From the NCBI GenBank assembly GCA_030035585.1, contig CM057460.1, positions 125,720,714 through 125,784,713 of the forward strand: a DNA stretch of 64,000 nt, read 5' to 3'. Source of the DNA: Dugong dugon (taxonomy: Eukaryota > Chordata > Mammalia > Sirenia > Dugongidae). The position numbers and the translations under genes are program-made. The notes under the pieces were generated by a model. The model was not told the origin of the DNA, made no database searches, and saw nothing but the letters and a program-made list of their open reading frames with translations. Of the stretch, positions 54,571-64,000 are shown piece after piece (positions within the stretch are counted from its first letter, which is position 1; every line of letters begins with the position of its first letter).

Positions 54571-55319
54571 GTTGTTGTTGTTAGGTGCAGTTGAGTTGGT
54601 TCCAACTCATAGCAACCCTATGCACAACGGGACGAAACACTGTCCAGTCCTGTACCATCCTCACAACCATTGTTATGGTTGAGCCCATTGTTTCAGCCAC
54701 AGTGTCAATCCATCTCGTTAACGGTCCTCCTATTTTTTGATGACCTTCTACTTTATCAAGCATGATGTCCCTCTCCAGGGACTGATCCCTCCTGATAACA
54801 TGTCCAAAGTATATGAGATGGAGTCTTGCCATCCTTGCTTCTAATGAGCATTCTAGTTATACTTCTTCCAAGACAGATGTGTTGATTCTTTTGGCAGTCC
54901 ATGGTATATTCAATATTCTTCACCAACACCACAATTCAAAGGTGACTGTTCTTCAGTCTTCCTTATTGATTGTCCAGCTTTCACATGCATATGAGGCCAT
55001 TGAAAACACCATGGCTTGGGTCAGGTGCACCTTCGTCCTAAAAGTGACATCTTTGCTTTTTAACACTTTAAAGAGGTCTTTCGCAGCAGATTTGCCCAAC
55101 GCAGTACATCATCTGATTTCCTGACCACTGCTTCCATGGGTGTTGACTATGGATCCAAGTAAAACGAAATCCTGACAACTTCAATCTTTTCTCCGTTTAT
55201 CATGATGTTGCTTGCAGGTCCAGTTGTGATGATTTTGGTTTTCTTTATGTTGAGATATAATCCATACTGAAGACTGTGGTCTTTGATCTTCATCAGTAAG
55301 TGTTTCAAGTCCTCTTCAG
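54571..55319 (-). mobile_element. RTE LINE 3' region
   Basis: Reverse RTE from the tail 'gttgttaggtgcagttgag' through 'agcatgatgtccctctccag', 'gttgattcttttggcagtcc' and 'tgctttttaacactttaaag' to 'agtaagtgtttcaagtcc'. This is the 3' quarter of the element, with no open frame of its own. Confidence 0.93.
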
Positions 55320-55499
55320 AGGATAAAAATGATGAGAAAGTGCCTGCACTTTAGCAGACGAAGGAAACCAGAAATCTAGGCCTTCTTTACAATCTAGGCC
55401 TACATCTTCACATTTAAGATTTGTCCAATCTGCTTTGCAACTGTGGTCTCTTACCTTACTTTAGTCTCTGAAAACAGAAGATGACAGATGGTAAGTGTA

Positions 55500-55715
55500 G
55501 CGGCAAGAACTCAGCATCTGGAGTCAGAAAGCATAGGCTTGAAGTTATGAGCACTGGCACTTAGTAGCCTTGTGGCTTTGGTCAAGTTTCAAACGAACTT
55601 ATTTCCTCATATGTAAAATAAAGCAATGCCACCTACTTCACAGGGTATCAGAGCCAGCAAGATGATGGCCATGACGGAGCTCAGCCCAGTGCTCAATACA
55701 TATGTGTTGGTTTCC
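55500..55715 (+). repeat. MIR SINE
   Basis: 'catctggagtcagaaagcat', 'tagccttgtggctttggtc', 'aacttatttcctcatatgta' and 'cagcccagtgctcaatac' show most of a MIR. Confidence 0.75.
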
Positions 55716-56562
55716 TTCCATCTTTCAAGCTCTGTAGCTTTTTTCCTTTCATCCTTCAAACACCCACAAAAGAATGATTTGGCACGCCATATATGCTTTT
55801 AGAGCATCCATAATATGGGCTTTTAAGGTTTGTTTTCTGAGCCTCACATAATCAGATGACTTATGTCCTATCAGCCAGAGATACAGTCTTCTTTGGCTGG
55901 TAACAGCCTTAGATTTTGAAAATACATTGCCTTCATTGCTTTTTATTCTCAGTTCATCACCGAAATGACAAGCTGCTTTCCTCAGCATGTATCAGGAATT
56001 CTGTTTCTTAGCAACACCCCTCCCACAGGCAATAAAAGACAGAACATAATTCCCTTTGGGCATTAGAAGTCTGTTCATAATACTGAAAATGTGGCCAATT
56101 TTTCTTTAGACGCAGAATTAGAAAGCAGTTTTCCACCTTTGAAAGACAATGCAAGTGAGACCCTTCAAAGGAAAGCTTTTGAAAAACTGAGCACATTTCT
56201 CATTCCAGGGCCTGTTATTTCAGGGCTTATTTTTAAAGATATTATAGAACGTTAATGTATTAGATCTCATAGCCTTGCTCTTCATGGTTCAAAATTAAGA
56301 ATGAAGATTTTCTAATTCTAGGCTCTTCCTTCCCACTACCTCTCAAGTTCATCTTTCAAGAAAGTACATCAACTTACTAGTTTTGAATGCAAGCTGCCCT
56401 CTTTAGTTTTATATTCTAGATTTCAGAAAATGCAAATTTTATATTTTTGATCAAATGGAAATAAAATAATCTTACTGTAGTTGTGAAGTTTGTTTAAAGG
56501 TTAAAGACAAATAAATCTAGTATTTATAACATTTTATGATCTATCTTTCAACCACATAACAA
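55716..56562. other. No recognisable feature
   Basis: Probably unique. Two minus-strand frames (55749-55988 and 56008-56196) have no domain. Confidence 0.4.
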
Positions 56563-56780
56563 TTTGTTGTTGTTGCTGTGTGTGGAAGAGTCAATTCTGA
56601 CTCATAGAGACACTATAGGACAGAGCAGAACTGCCTGCCCCATAGAGTTTCCTAGGCTGTGATCTTTATGCAGGAGCTGATCTCCAGGTCTTTTCTCCTG
56701 TGGAGCCACTGGGTGGGCTTGAAACACCAATCTTTCGGTTAGCAGCTCAGGGCCTAACCATTGTGCCACCATGGTTCCTC
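56563..56780 (-). mobile_element. AfroSINE, long type
   Basis: Reverse copy: 'ggaagagtcaattctgactc', 'taggctgtgatctttatg' (full middle block), 'caccaatctttcggttagc', 'ttgtgccaccatggttcc'. Flanks CACATAAC (left) and CACATAAT (right) suggest a short target duplication. Confidence 0.92.
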
Positions 56781-56784
56781 ACAT

Positions 56785-56935
56785 AATAATAGCTACTACC
56801 ATTTATTAAGAAATTATGTGCCAGGTGCTCTACTTAGTACTTATATGTATTATTAATTCTCATTAACCATGGAACTGAGGCTTTAAAAAAAATTTGTAAC
56901 TAGCTTAAGATCACAAAGCTAGTAAATAGAGAGGT
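56785..56935 (-). repeat. MIR SINE
   Basis: Reverse MIR: 'taccatttattaagaaatta', 'tgtgccaggtgctctactta', 'aagatcacaaagctagtaaa'. Confidence 0.8.
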
Positions 56936-57661
56936 CCATACACTTCAGTAATATATTAATCTTTACTTTCTAATATTTTATTCATTAGCTCCTTCTTTTT
57001 CTTTATTTTGTGTTCTGCTCATCACTTCCTTTGACCTAGTTTGTTGAATTTAATTGAATAAATAAATATAACCACATGTAACTTTAAATTTCTAGAAAAG
57101 GTGGCAGTTCGGTAATTGCCTAAGGAAACTTGAACACATCCAGAAGTAATACTTCAATACTTTAACACAGTAATTTTATGTTGCAAAGAAGGTATGTTAA
57201 ATGAATTCAGTGCAATAAAAAGCTGTAATGAGCTGTGAAATTATCTTCTGAACAGATAAATTCCTTACTACCAGAGCCAATTTTTTTCAGCTGTTTGATA
57301 TCAGGGAAATTTACCACACCTTCTCTGTGTCTGCAATTCTGTCATGTCCTGTGGCCTCTGCGGGTAACCAGCAAGCAAAACAAACGTGGTCACAATTGTT
57401 TAAAGTGTGTTCCCATCTGATGCGGATCTAATTTTTTTTTAGACATCTGACCCTTGAATAGCTAGCATTTTCTATGCCTAAAAATAGTTTTGCCATTATA
57501 ATTTAATAAGCCACTCCGTAAGACAAGCTCTACAACAAACACACTATCCATTATACTGTTGGCACAACCCAACGAAGTGCATTACCGTTTAGCTATATAT
57601 CAAATAGTTTCTTGGGAGGGGCCTCTCTCTCTGTTTTTATCTCTCCCTCTTTCTTTATAGA
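56936..57661. other. No recognisable feature
   Basis: AT-rich, probably unique sequence. A (CT)n-rich stretch lies at about 57624-57656. Confidence 0.4.
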
Positions 57662-57970
57662 CAAAGGCAGTCCTCAGGCTACAAACACGTATCCGACTTA
57701 CAGACAACTCATACTTGGCTTTAAATGTTATGTAAATTTGCTCTCACTTTGAAATGATTGAACCAGTCTCTACCAGCAAAAAATTCTTTATCACAATCAG
57801 CTTCACTTGCTGCACGTGCAGCTTTTAAATCATTGAAAAGGCTTAGAGCCTTTTCTTGCACTAAAGTAAGGCTAAATAAGAACCGTATGCACCTGTTTCG
57901 ACTTACCTACAAATAATTCAACTTAAAGACACAGGAACGGATCTAGTTCATAACCTGGGGACTGCCTGTA
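57662..57970. mobile_element. Inverted-end MITE, Tigger-like
   Basis: A 305-310-bp element with ends 'aggcagtcctcaggctacaa' on the left and 'cataacctggggactgcct' on the right. The right end reads 'aggcagtccccaggttatg' in reverse. The right end is followed by TA; the left TA is not preserved. No transposase. Confidence 0.65.
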
Positions 57971-59399
57971 TATATACATCTCAAGGGTCCTTAAATATAT
58001 ATACTTACGTATATATATACATATAAATATCTTACGGGTCAATATATAATATACATTAAATGGAGTGCCTATGGGTGAAAGGATTTATTAAATACACATT
58101 TCTTCTTTTAGCTACCTTGAGATATTAGTCCACTGCTAAAGACAATACATTCTCTAAAAGCACCATTAAACACTAAATAATTCACATAAGATTAAAGAAT
58201 AAAATTAAAAGCTGTACTTTGCACACCAAAATAACCTATGAGTAAATGTTTTCAGTAAATTAGAAGAAATGCATTATACAAACTTTCACCTTCCCTTTTA
58301 CCCTGAACATTGCAGGAAGGTTTACTTGAGCTAGGCCTACAATCTGCGGCTTTGAAATGAAGACCGATCAGTGGCTCAAAATGTTCTTAGCCGCAGATCT
58401 TGGACTCATTACAGGTTGCTCTAAGCAACTTTGTTTTCTATCCTGGCAGAAGATAGCGTTCACGTTCAGAACTGAATTCCATGGGTGTACCCAAGGTTAT
58501 ATATGATTCTCAGCACAATGATAATTCCTTACTTTTCTGAACCATTAACAAAGTATAACAATTCCAGAGGGAATGTCAATAAAAAAATGACCTTGAATCA
58601 TCCCTAATTTATAAAACAGTAAATCTCTTAGTAACTCTGGTATTTGTGACCCAGCATAGTTTGAGATGAGAATGGAGGAGTGGCTTAGTGCAGACTACTT
58701 TTATATTCCAAACACATGGAGATGCTGGATAAATATACAAGATAGTAATAGTAATATGTTTTTTTAAATACATAGCTGAACTTGAAAGACAGGAAATTCT
58801 TTAAGTTTTAGAAATGGAGAGGGGAATTCAAAGCCAAGGCAGGAAGCGCATGAGCTAACATGAGAATAAAGATGGTGGTAGTGGTGTCTAATCACCAGGG
58901 AACAAGGATGTAACACCTATAGAAGGCATCTCCTTGAGTTTCACTGAAACAGTAAGCTGGAACTAAATTCCACGAATGATGTGAGAAACCTTGGAACAAC
59001 TACCCCTTGAGTAAAGGGGGCCAAGAAAAACTTTGACTTCTAGTCCAGAGAAGCAGCAGGGAATCTTTGTTGTCTGCCCATTACTCTGGGAGCAAACAAA
59101 AAATGTTCTCAAGAGAAACTGAAACTTTAAGCCTGTACTTTGTGCATGGAATCCAAATCAACTCTATCTATTTCATATAGGATGCCCCAGCTAAAATTTT
59201 AATATGCTAACCCATCCTGTAATCCCTGGGGCCCTGGTTGCTCTGTAGGGATACTTCCAGAGCCTAGGACACTTAAAAAAAATTACCTGCTGAAGACAAC
59301 CACACAAAGAAAATTACAAAGTACAAGAGAAAATGATCCATCATGAAGCGGGCAGCACTACCAATAGGAGGATTAGCACCTCAAGAACTTCAGACAGTA
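57971..59399. other. TA-rich simple repeats, then unrecognised sequence
   Basis: 57966-58056 is rich in TATATA and TACATA. The remaining 1.3 kb shows no repeat or gene that I recognise. Confidence 0.4.
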
Positions 59400-61040
59400 T
59401 AACAATTGAAAAGAGTTCAAGGCAGGAATGCTTAAAATGATAAGAGAGAGACACTAAAAAAGAATATGCAAACCCAAAAAGAACCAAATCGAACTTCTAG
59501 AAATAAAAATATATGGTCACTGAAATTTAAAATCTTAATAGATATGTTAAACAAGAGATTAAATAGTAAATAAAAGAATTAGTGAATGAAGAGAAGATTT
59601 AAGAAAATTACTTAGAACGTCTAACAGTACATCTAATAGGAACTCCAGAAGTAAAGAAAAAAGAGAATAGGGGAAAGTCAACAGACAAATTTATAATGGC
59701 TGATTATTTTCTTGAACTAAAGAAAGCTATAAATCTTCAAATTGAAGAAGCATACTGAGTCACAAGCAGGATAAATAAATAAATACAAACCTAGCCACAT
59801 CATAATGAAACTACAGAATGCCAAACACAGAGAAAATAGAAAAGGAAATGAGAGCAAAGAAAAAAAAAGATGATTACCCACATGGAGCAAATAACAGCAG
59901 AATTTCTCTGCAACATTAGAAGCCAAAATGGGATAGTATCTTCAAAATGCTGAGGGAAAAGTTGTCACAGTGAGACACACACAGTACTTCCAAAAAAGAA
60001 TACTAAAGGAAGTACTTAAAAAAGAAAAAAGAATTCCAAAGGAAAGAATGGGATGCAAGTAATGAATAGTGTTATCAGTGAAACTGGTAAAAAATACATT
60101 TGAGCACAAACTAAAACAACAACAAAATGATTAATTTGAATGGGAATAAAGTTAAAACCAATGTGAAAAAAAATCTTAGATTTATAACCTGAAATATGAG
60201 AAAAAGGTGATGGGAGTTAAAAAATGTTAAGGTCCCTATACTACATATAACCCTGTTAAGCCAGTATACATATTGTATTAGTTTCCTCTGGCTGCTGCAA
60301 CAAATTACCACAATCTGAGCAATTAAAATGACAGAAATTTCTCTCATAGTTCTGGAGGCCAGAGTCTGAAACCTAGGTGTTGGCAGAGTCAGTTCCTCCT
60401 GGAGGCTCTGAGGGAGAATCCTTTCCATGTCTCTCTCCTAGCTTCTGGTGGCTGCCAGCAATTCCCAGCATTCCTAGACTTGTAGCTGCCTGTCTCCAGT
60501 CTCTGCTTCCATCTTCACATGGCCTTCCCTCTGTATGTTTCTGTCTTCACATGACTTCTCCCCCAGGGTCTCTGTGTTTTCTCCTTTTCTGTCTCTTATA
60601 AGGACATTCATCTTTGGATTTAGGGCCTACCCCAATCCTAAATAATCTTATCTTCAGATCTTTACCTTATTTACATATATGCAAGGACCCTTACTCCAAA
60701 TAAGGTCACATTTTGAGGTTTCAGGTGGACATATATTTTTGGAGGCCACAATACAACACATTACACATATTAAAATGTAAATGCAGGCACTAAAAACGTT
60801 TTTTAAAAAATGGAATGTATAATATCTAAACAAATAGAAGGAAAAAAGGAGACAGAAATACAGAAAAAAAATCTTCTTATAGGTAGGAAGGAAGAAATAA
60901 AAGCAACATAAAAGATTGGTAAAACAAGATGGTAGAAGTAAGTCCAAATAAATTAGAAATCACTATAAATATAAATAAGTTAAAATGCAATTGTTAAAAG
61001 ATTAATTCAGATTAGATTAAAAACAAAACCCACACATACC
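59400..61040 (+). mobile_element. Ancient L1 (L1M or HAL1) ORF1 relic, split by an LTR
   Basis: ORF1-like blocks: 'cgaacttctagaaataaaaa', 'aaagaaagctataaatcttc', 'caacattagaagccaaaatg', 'atcttcaaaatgctgaggg'. After the LTR the text reaches an inter-ORF and early ORF2-like part ('agtaagtccaaataaatta', 'gaaatcactataaatataaa'). Fully degenerate. HAL1 and L1M cannot be told apart here. Confidence 0.6.
60274..60758 (-). mobile_element. MaLR (MST/MLT1-type) solo LTR, inverted
   Basis: Reverse copy of a common MaLR LTR: 'tgtattagtttcctctggc', 'gttctggaggccagagtc', 'cttataaggacattcatc', 'ggacccttactccaaataag', end 'acaatacaaca'. Flanks CATAT (60269-60273) and CATTA (60759-60763) fit an aged 5-bp duplication. 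It differs in the middle from the other LTR family of the window. Confidence 0.85.
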
Positions 61041-62207
61041 ATTGCTGCTCTAAATACTCTGTCTTCAGTCTCATTCTCTTAAATATATTCCTCTGTGCCT
61101 TAGCCGAGCAAAGCAGATGTGCATTCTCATTTGACTAATGTCCTGAAATCATTTCACCTATGACATTAAGAACAGAATGTAAAATAAGGTTACAGAAATA
61201 GGAAAAAAAAAAAAAAATCACTTTCAAACCAAATTTTACCTGATTCTGGAGGTAGAGGTTATGAATTAATTTTTCTAGGTCAGTTTCAAGATATTTTTTT
61301 AGGAAAGTACTTCTAAATGACTTAAAAGATTAAAACTATGAGATTTATTTTTGATTTCTCACACATCTTTATTCTTCTGGCAATTCTAGGTCTTAAAAAA
61401 AACTTCTTTAAAATTCTTGACTATAGAGAACAGATCTTGGTATCAAACCTGGTTGACTATGATTGATTTTCAATCATGCTGAGCACAAATTCTGAATGCA
61501 CAGCATGGGTCAGCTTTAACGAGTTCAGAATACAAAAAGTCACTTACAAACACACATTCAAAAGCTAGCTTCTACAATTTTATCTAAGTATAGGTTTCAA
61601 AATAAAATATAAAGTACAAACTTTCAAGCACAGTAATGATTTTGAAAAGATGAAGAAAATTCAGTCAATGGGCTATGCAGTTGTCCTCTAAACCTCCTTT
61701 CAATTAAAAGATAATAATAATACAGTAGCCAGTCAGCCCTAAGAGTGTGAACTGTTAGTTAAAAAATAATAATAAGGTGGAAAATATAACATACAACATA
61801 TATCAATTCTTATTAAACCAAAAAGTCAGAAAAATCCTCTGCCCTAACCTCTCCCCCATCTACTCCTAATAATCCATAAGCATCAGTTCACTTTTAAGGC
61901 TTCATTCAAAATGGCAGGAAGACAAATTTCTCCAACTGAAAACTTTGATTCTATTTCAGCAACCACAACTTCTAGATTAAAAAAAAGGAAATCAACAAAA
62001 GCAGTGAAAATACACTAGAGTTAGATTTGTTGAATAATCAGCTGAGACGGAAAGAACAATTTTAAGTGGCAAAAGATTAAATGCATATTCTACTTTAATG
62101 GTCTTTTTTTTTAAATGAGGGTGAGCTTGTTGCCTGTAGTCAGAATCTTCCATCATCCAAAGTCATTCTCTTTGATGCCTGCAAAAAATAATCATTTAAA
62201 AAAATTT
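61041..62207. other. Unrecognised AT-rich sequence
   Basis: About 1.2 kb with short A- and T-runs and no recognised repeat, gene or RNA. It may contain old L1 remains. Confidence 0.4.
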
Positions 62208-64000
62208 TGTGTTGAAAACCTAGAGGAAATGGACAAATTTCTAGAAACTCACTACCTACCCAAACTAACACAAAATGATGTTGAAAATCTGAATAGACCC
62301 ATAACAAAAGAAGAGATTGAAAGGGTAATTAAAAAAACTCCCCAAAAAAAAGAGCTCTGGCCCAGATGACTTCACCGGAGAATTCTATGAAACATTCAGA
62401 GAAGAGCTTACACAAGTACTACCGAAACTATTTCAGGACACAGAAAAGGAAGTGATACTTCCAAATTCATTCTATGAGGGCAGCATAACCCTGATACCAA
62501 AGCCAGCAAAGACACCACAAAAAAAGAAAATTACAGACCAATATTTCTCAGAAATATCAATGCAAAAATTCCCAACAAAATTCTAGTCAATAGAATTCAG
62601 CATTATATCAAAAAAATAATTACACCACGACCAAGTAGGATTCATACCAGTTATGTAATCATGGTTCAACATTAGAAAATCAATCAATGTAATCCACTGC
62701 ATAAATAAAAGAATCACATGATCATCTCAATTGACGTAGAAAAGGCATTTGACAAAGTCCAACACCCATTCCTGATAAAAACTCTCAATAAAATAGGTAT
62801 AGAAGGGAAATTTCTCAACATAATGAAGGGCATCTATACAAAAACAATAGCCAACATCATTCTTAATGGAGACAGGTGAAAACATTCCCCTTGAGAACAG
62901 GAAAAAGACAAGGATGCCCTTTATCACCACTCCTATTTAACATTGTGCTGGAAGTCCTAGCTAAAGCAATAAGGCAAGAAAAATAAATAGAGGGCATCCA
63001 AACAGGTAATGAAGAAGTAAAACTGTCCCTATTTGCAAATGATGTAATACTATACATAGAAAACCCAAAAGACTCCACAAGAAAACTACTGGAAGTAATA
63101 GATTCAGCAGAGTAGTAGGATACAAAATAAACATACAAAAATCAGTTGGATTCCTGCACACCAATAAAGAGAACAGTGAAAAGGAAATCAGGAAAACAAT
63201 ATGATTTATAATAGCCTCTAAAAATATAAAATAGTTAGGAATAAATCTAACCAGGGAGGTAAAAGACCTATACAAAGAAAACTACAAAACACTACTGCAA
63301 GAAATCAAAAGAGATCTACATAGATGCTTATGGATAGGTAGGCTCAACATTGTGAAAATGACAATTCTATCCAAAGCAATTGACAAATACAGTACAATCC
63401 CAATCCAAATACCAACAGCATTTTTTAAAGAGATGGGAAAACTAATCATTAACTTTATATGGAAAGGTAAGAGGCCCCAGATAAGTAAAGCACTATTGAA
63501 GAAGAATAAAGTTGGAGGACTCACACCACCTGACCTCAGAACCTACTATACAACTACACTAGTCAAAACAGCCTGGTACTGGAATAAGGACAGATAGATT
63601 GACCAATGGAACAGAATTGATAACCTAGATGTAAATCCATCCATCTACAGTCAGCTTATCTTCGACAAGGCCCCAAAGTCCATCAAATGGGGAAACGACA
63701 GTCTTTTTAACAAATGGTGCTGGAAAAACTGCATATTCATCTGCAAAAAAATGAAACAGGACCCACACTTCACACTATAAACAAAAACTAACTCAAAATT
63801 GGTCACAGACCTAAATATAAAACCTAAAACTATAAAGATCATAGAAGAAAAAATAGGATCAATGCTAGAGGCCTTAATACACAGCATTAACAGGATACAA
63901 ACCATAACTAACAACACACAAACTCCAGAAGATAAGCTAGATACCTGGGATCTTCTAAAAATTAAACACTTATGCTCATCAAAAGACTTCACCAAAAGAA
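62208..64000 (+). mobile_element. L1 ORF2 fragment, 5'-truncated, runs past the window end
   Basis: It starts within ORF2 at text matching 30021 of the full-length copy ('gaaaacctagaggaaatgg'). It proceeds through the RT ('[15 protein letters not shown]', '[20 protein letters not shown]') and into the C-terminal part ('[20 protein letters not shown]' at about 63448). Frames change many times, with stops. The catalytic box reads FAND instead of FADD at 63032-63043, so an active-site aspartate is lost. The 3' end lies outside the window. Confidence 0.93.

Noticed and set aside
60377..60601. A 74-codon plus-strand frame
   Set aside because: It lies wholly within the inverted MaLR LTR.
1..64000. 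CRISPR arrays, operons, ribosome-binding sites and prokaryotic mobile elements
   Set aside because: The sequence is plainly mammalian. The short spaced repeats found are SINEs, microsatellites or target duplications.

Overview
This is mammalian DNA, and the repeat content points to Afrotheria. The window carries about a dozen AfroSINE copies (tRNA-derived SINEs restricted to Afrotheria) and eight copies or fragments of an RTE/BovB-type LINE. It also holds several generations of L1 and an uncommon LTR family with MaLR-like ends. Five AfroSINEs lack a block of about 45 bp in the middle. As I recall the literature, that deletion marks the HSP subfamily of hyraxes, sirenians and proboscideans, so a paenungulate, most likely an elephant, is the best guess. 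I see no cellular protein-coding gene, no intact open reading frame and no convincing exon. The window looks intergenic or intronic, and nearly every longer reading frame is a broken retrotransposon fragment or falls in low-complexity sequence.

Layout. 0-6 kb: AfroSINE, an ancient L1 ORF1 relic, a truncated LTR, a degenerate RTE (1763-4581), an AfroSINE and a short RTE deletion derivative. 6-16 kb: mostly old, diverged sequence with MIR, L2 and MER5-like relics, two solo LTRs with clean 5-bp target duplications, and an L1 3' end. 16-22 kb: minus-strand RTE tails split by an LTR, AfroSINEs and a pile of L1 3' ends. 23-34.3 kb: two RTE copies, each split by a younger L1. The second holds a full-length but broken 7.5-kb L1 (26253-33749). 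34.3-38.8 kb: a U6 snRNA/L1 chimeric retrocopy inside a MIR, more MIRs and AfroSINEs, and an L1 with an apparent 3' transduction. 39-43 kb: sparse old sequence. 43-47.4 kb: an AfroSINE carrying two nested LTRs, then an L2 carrying a DNA-transposon MITE and a second insertion that itself holds an AfroSINE. 49.4-52.6 kb: the longest RTE copy. 53-62 kb: L2, RTE, MIR, a second MITE and an ancient L1 split by a MaLR LTR. 62.2 kb to the end: the ORF2 of another degenerate L1 that runs out of the window.

The features work together only as parasites and hosts of one another. L1 enzymes explain the A-tailed copies with 12-17-bp duplications and the U6 chimera. The RTE shares its 3' terminus with the AfroSINEs and probably moved them. 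The LTRs are solo relics with 5-bp duplications. I found no undescribed protein system. The most notable items are the U6-L1 chimera, the L1 3' transduction, and a composite 3' UTR shared by the three youngest L1 copies. Family assignments come from reading and memory; no database search was run.
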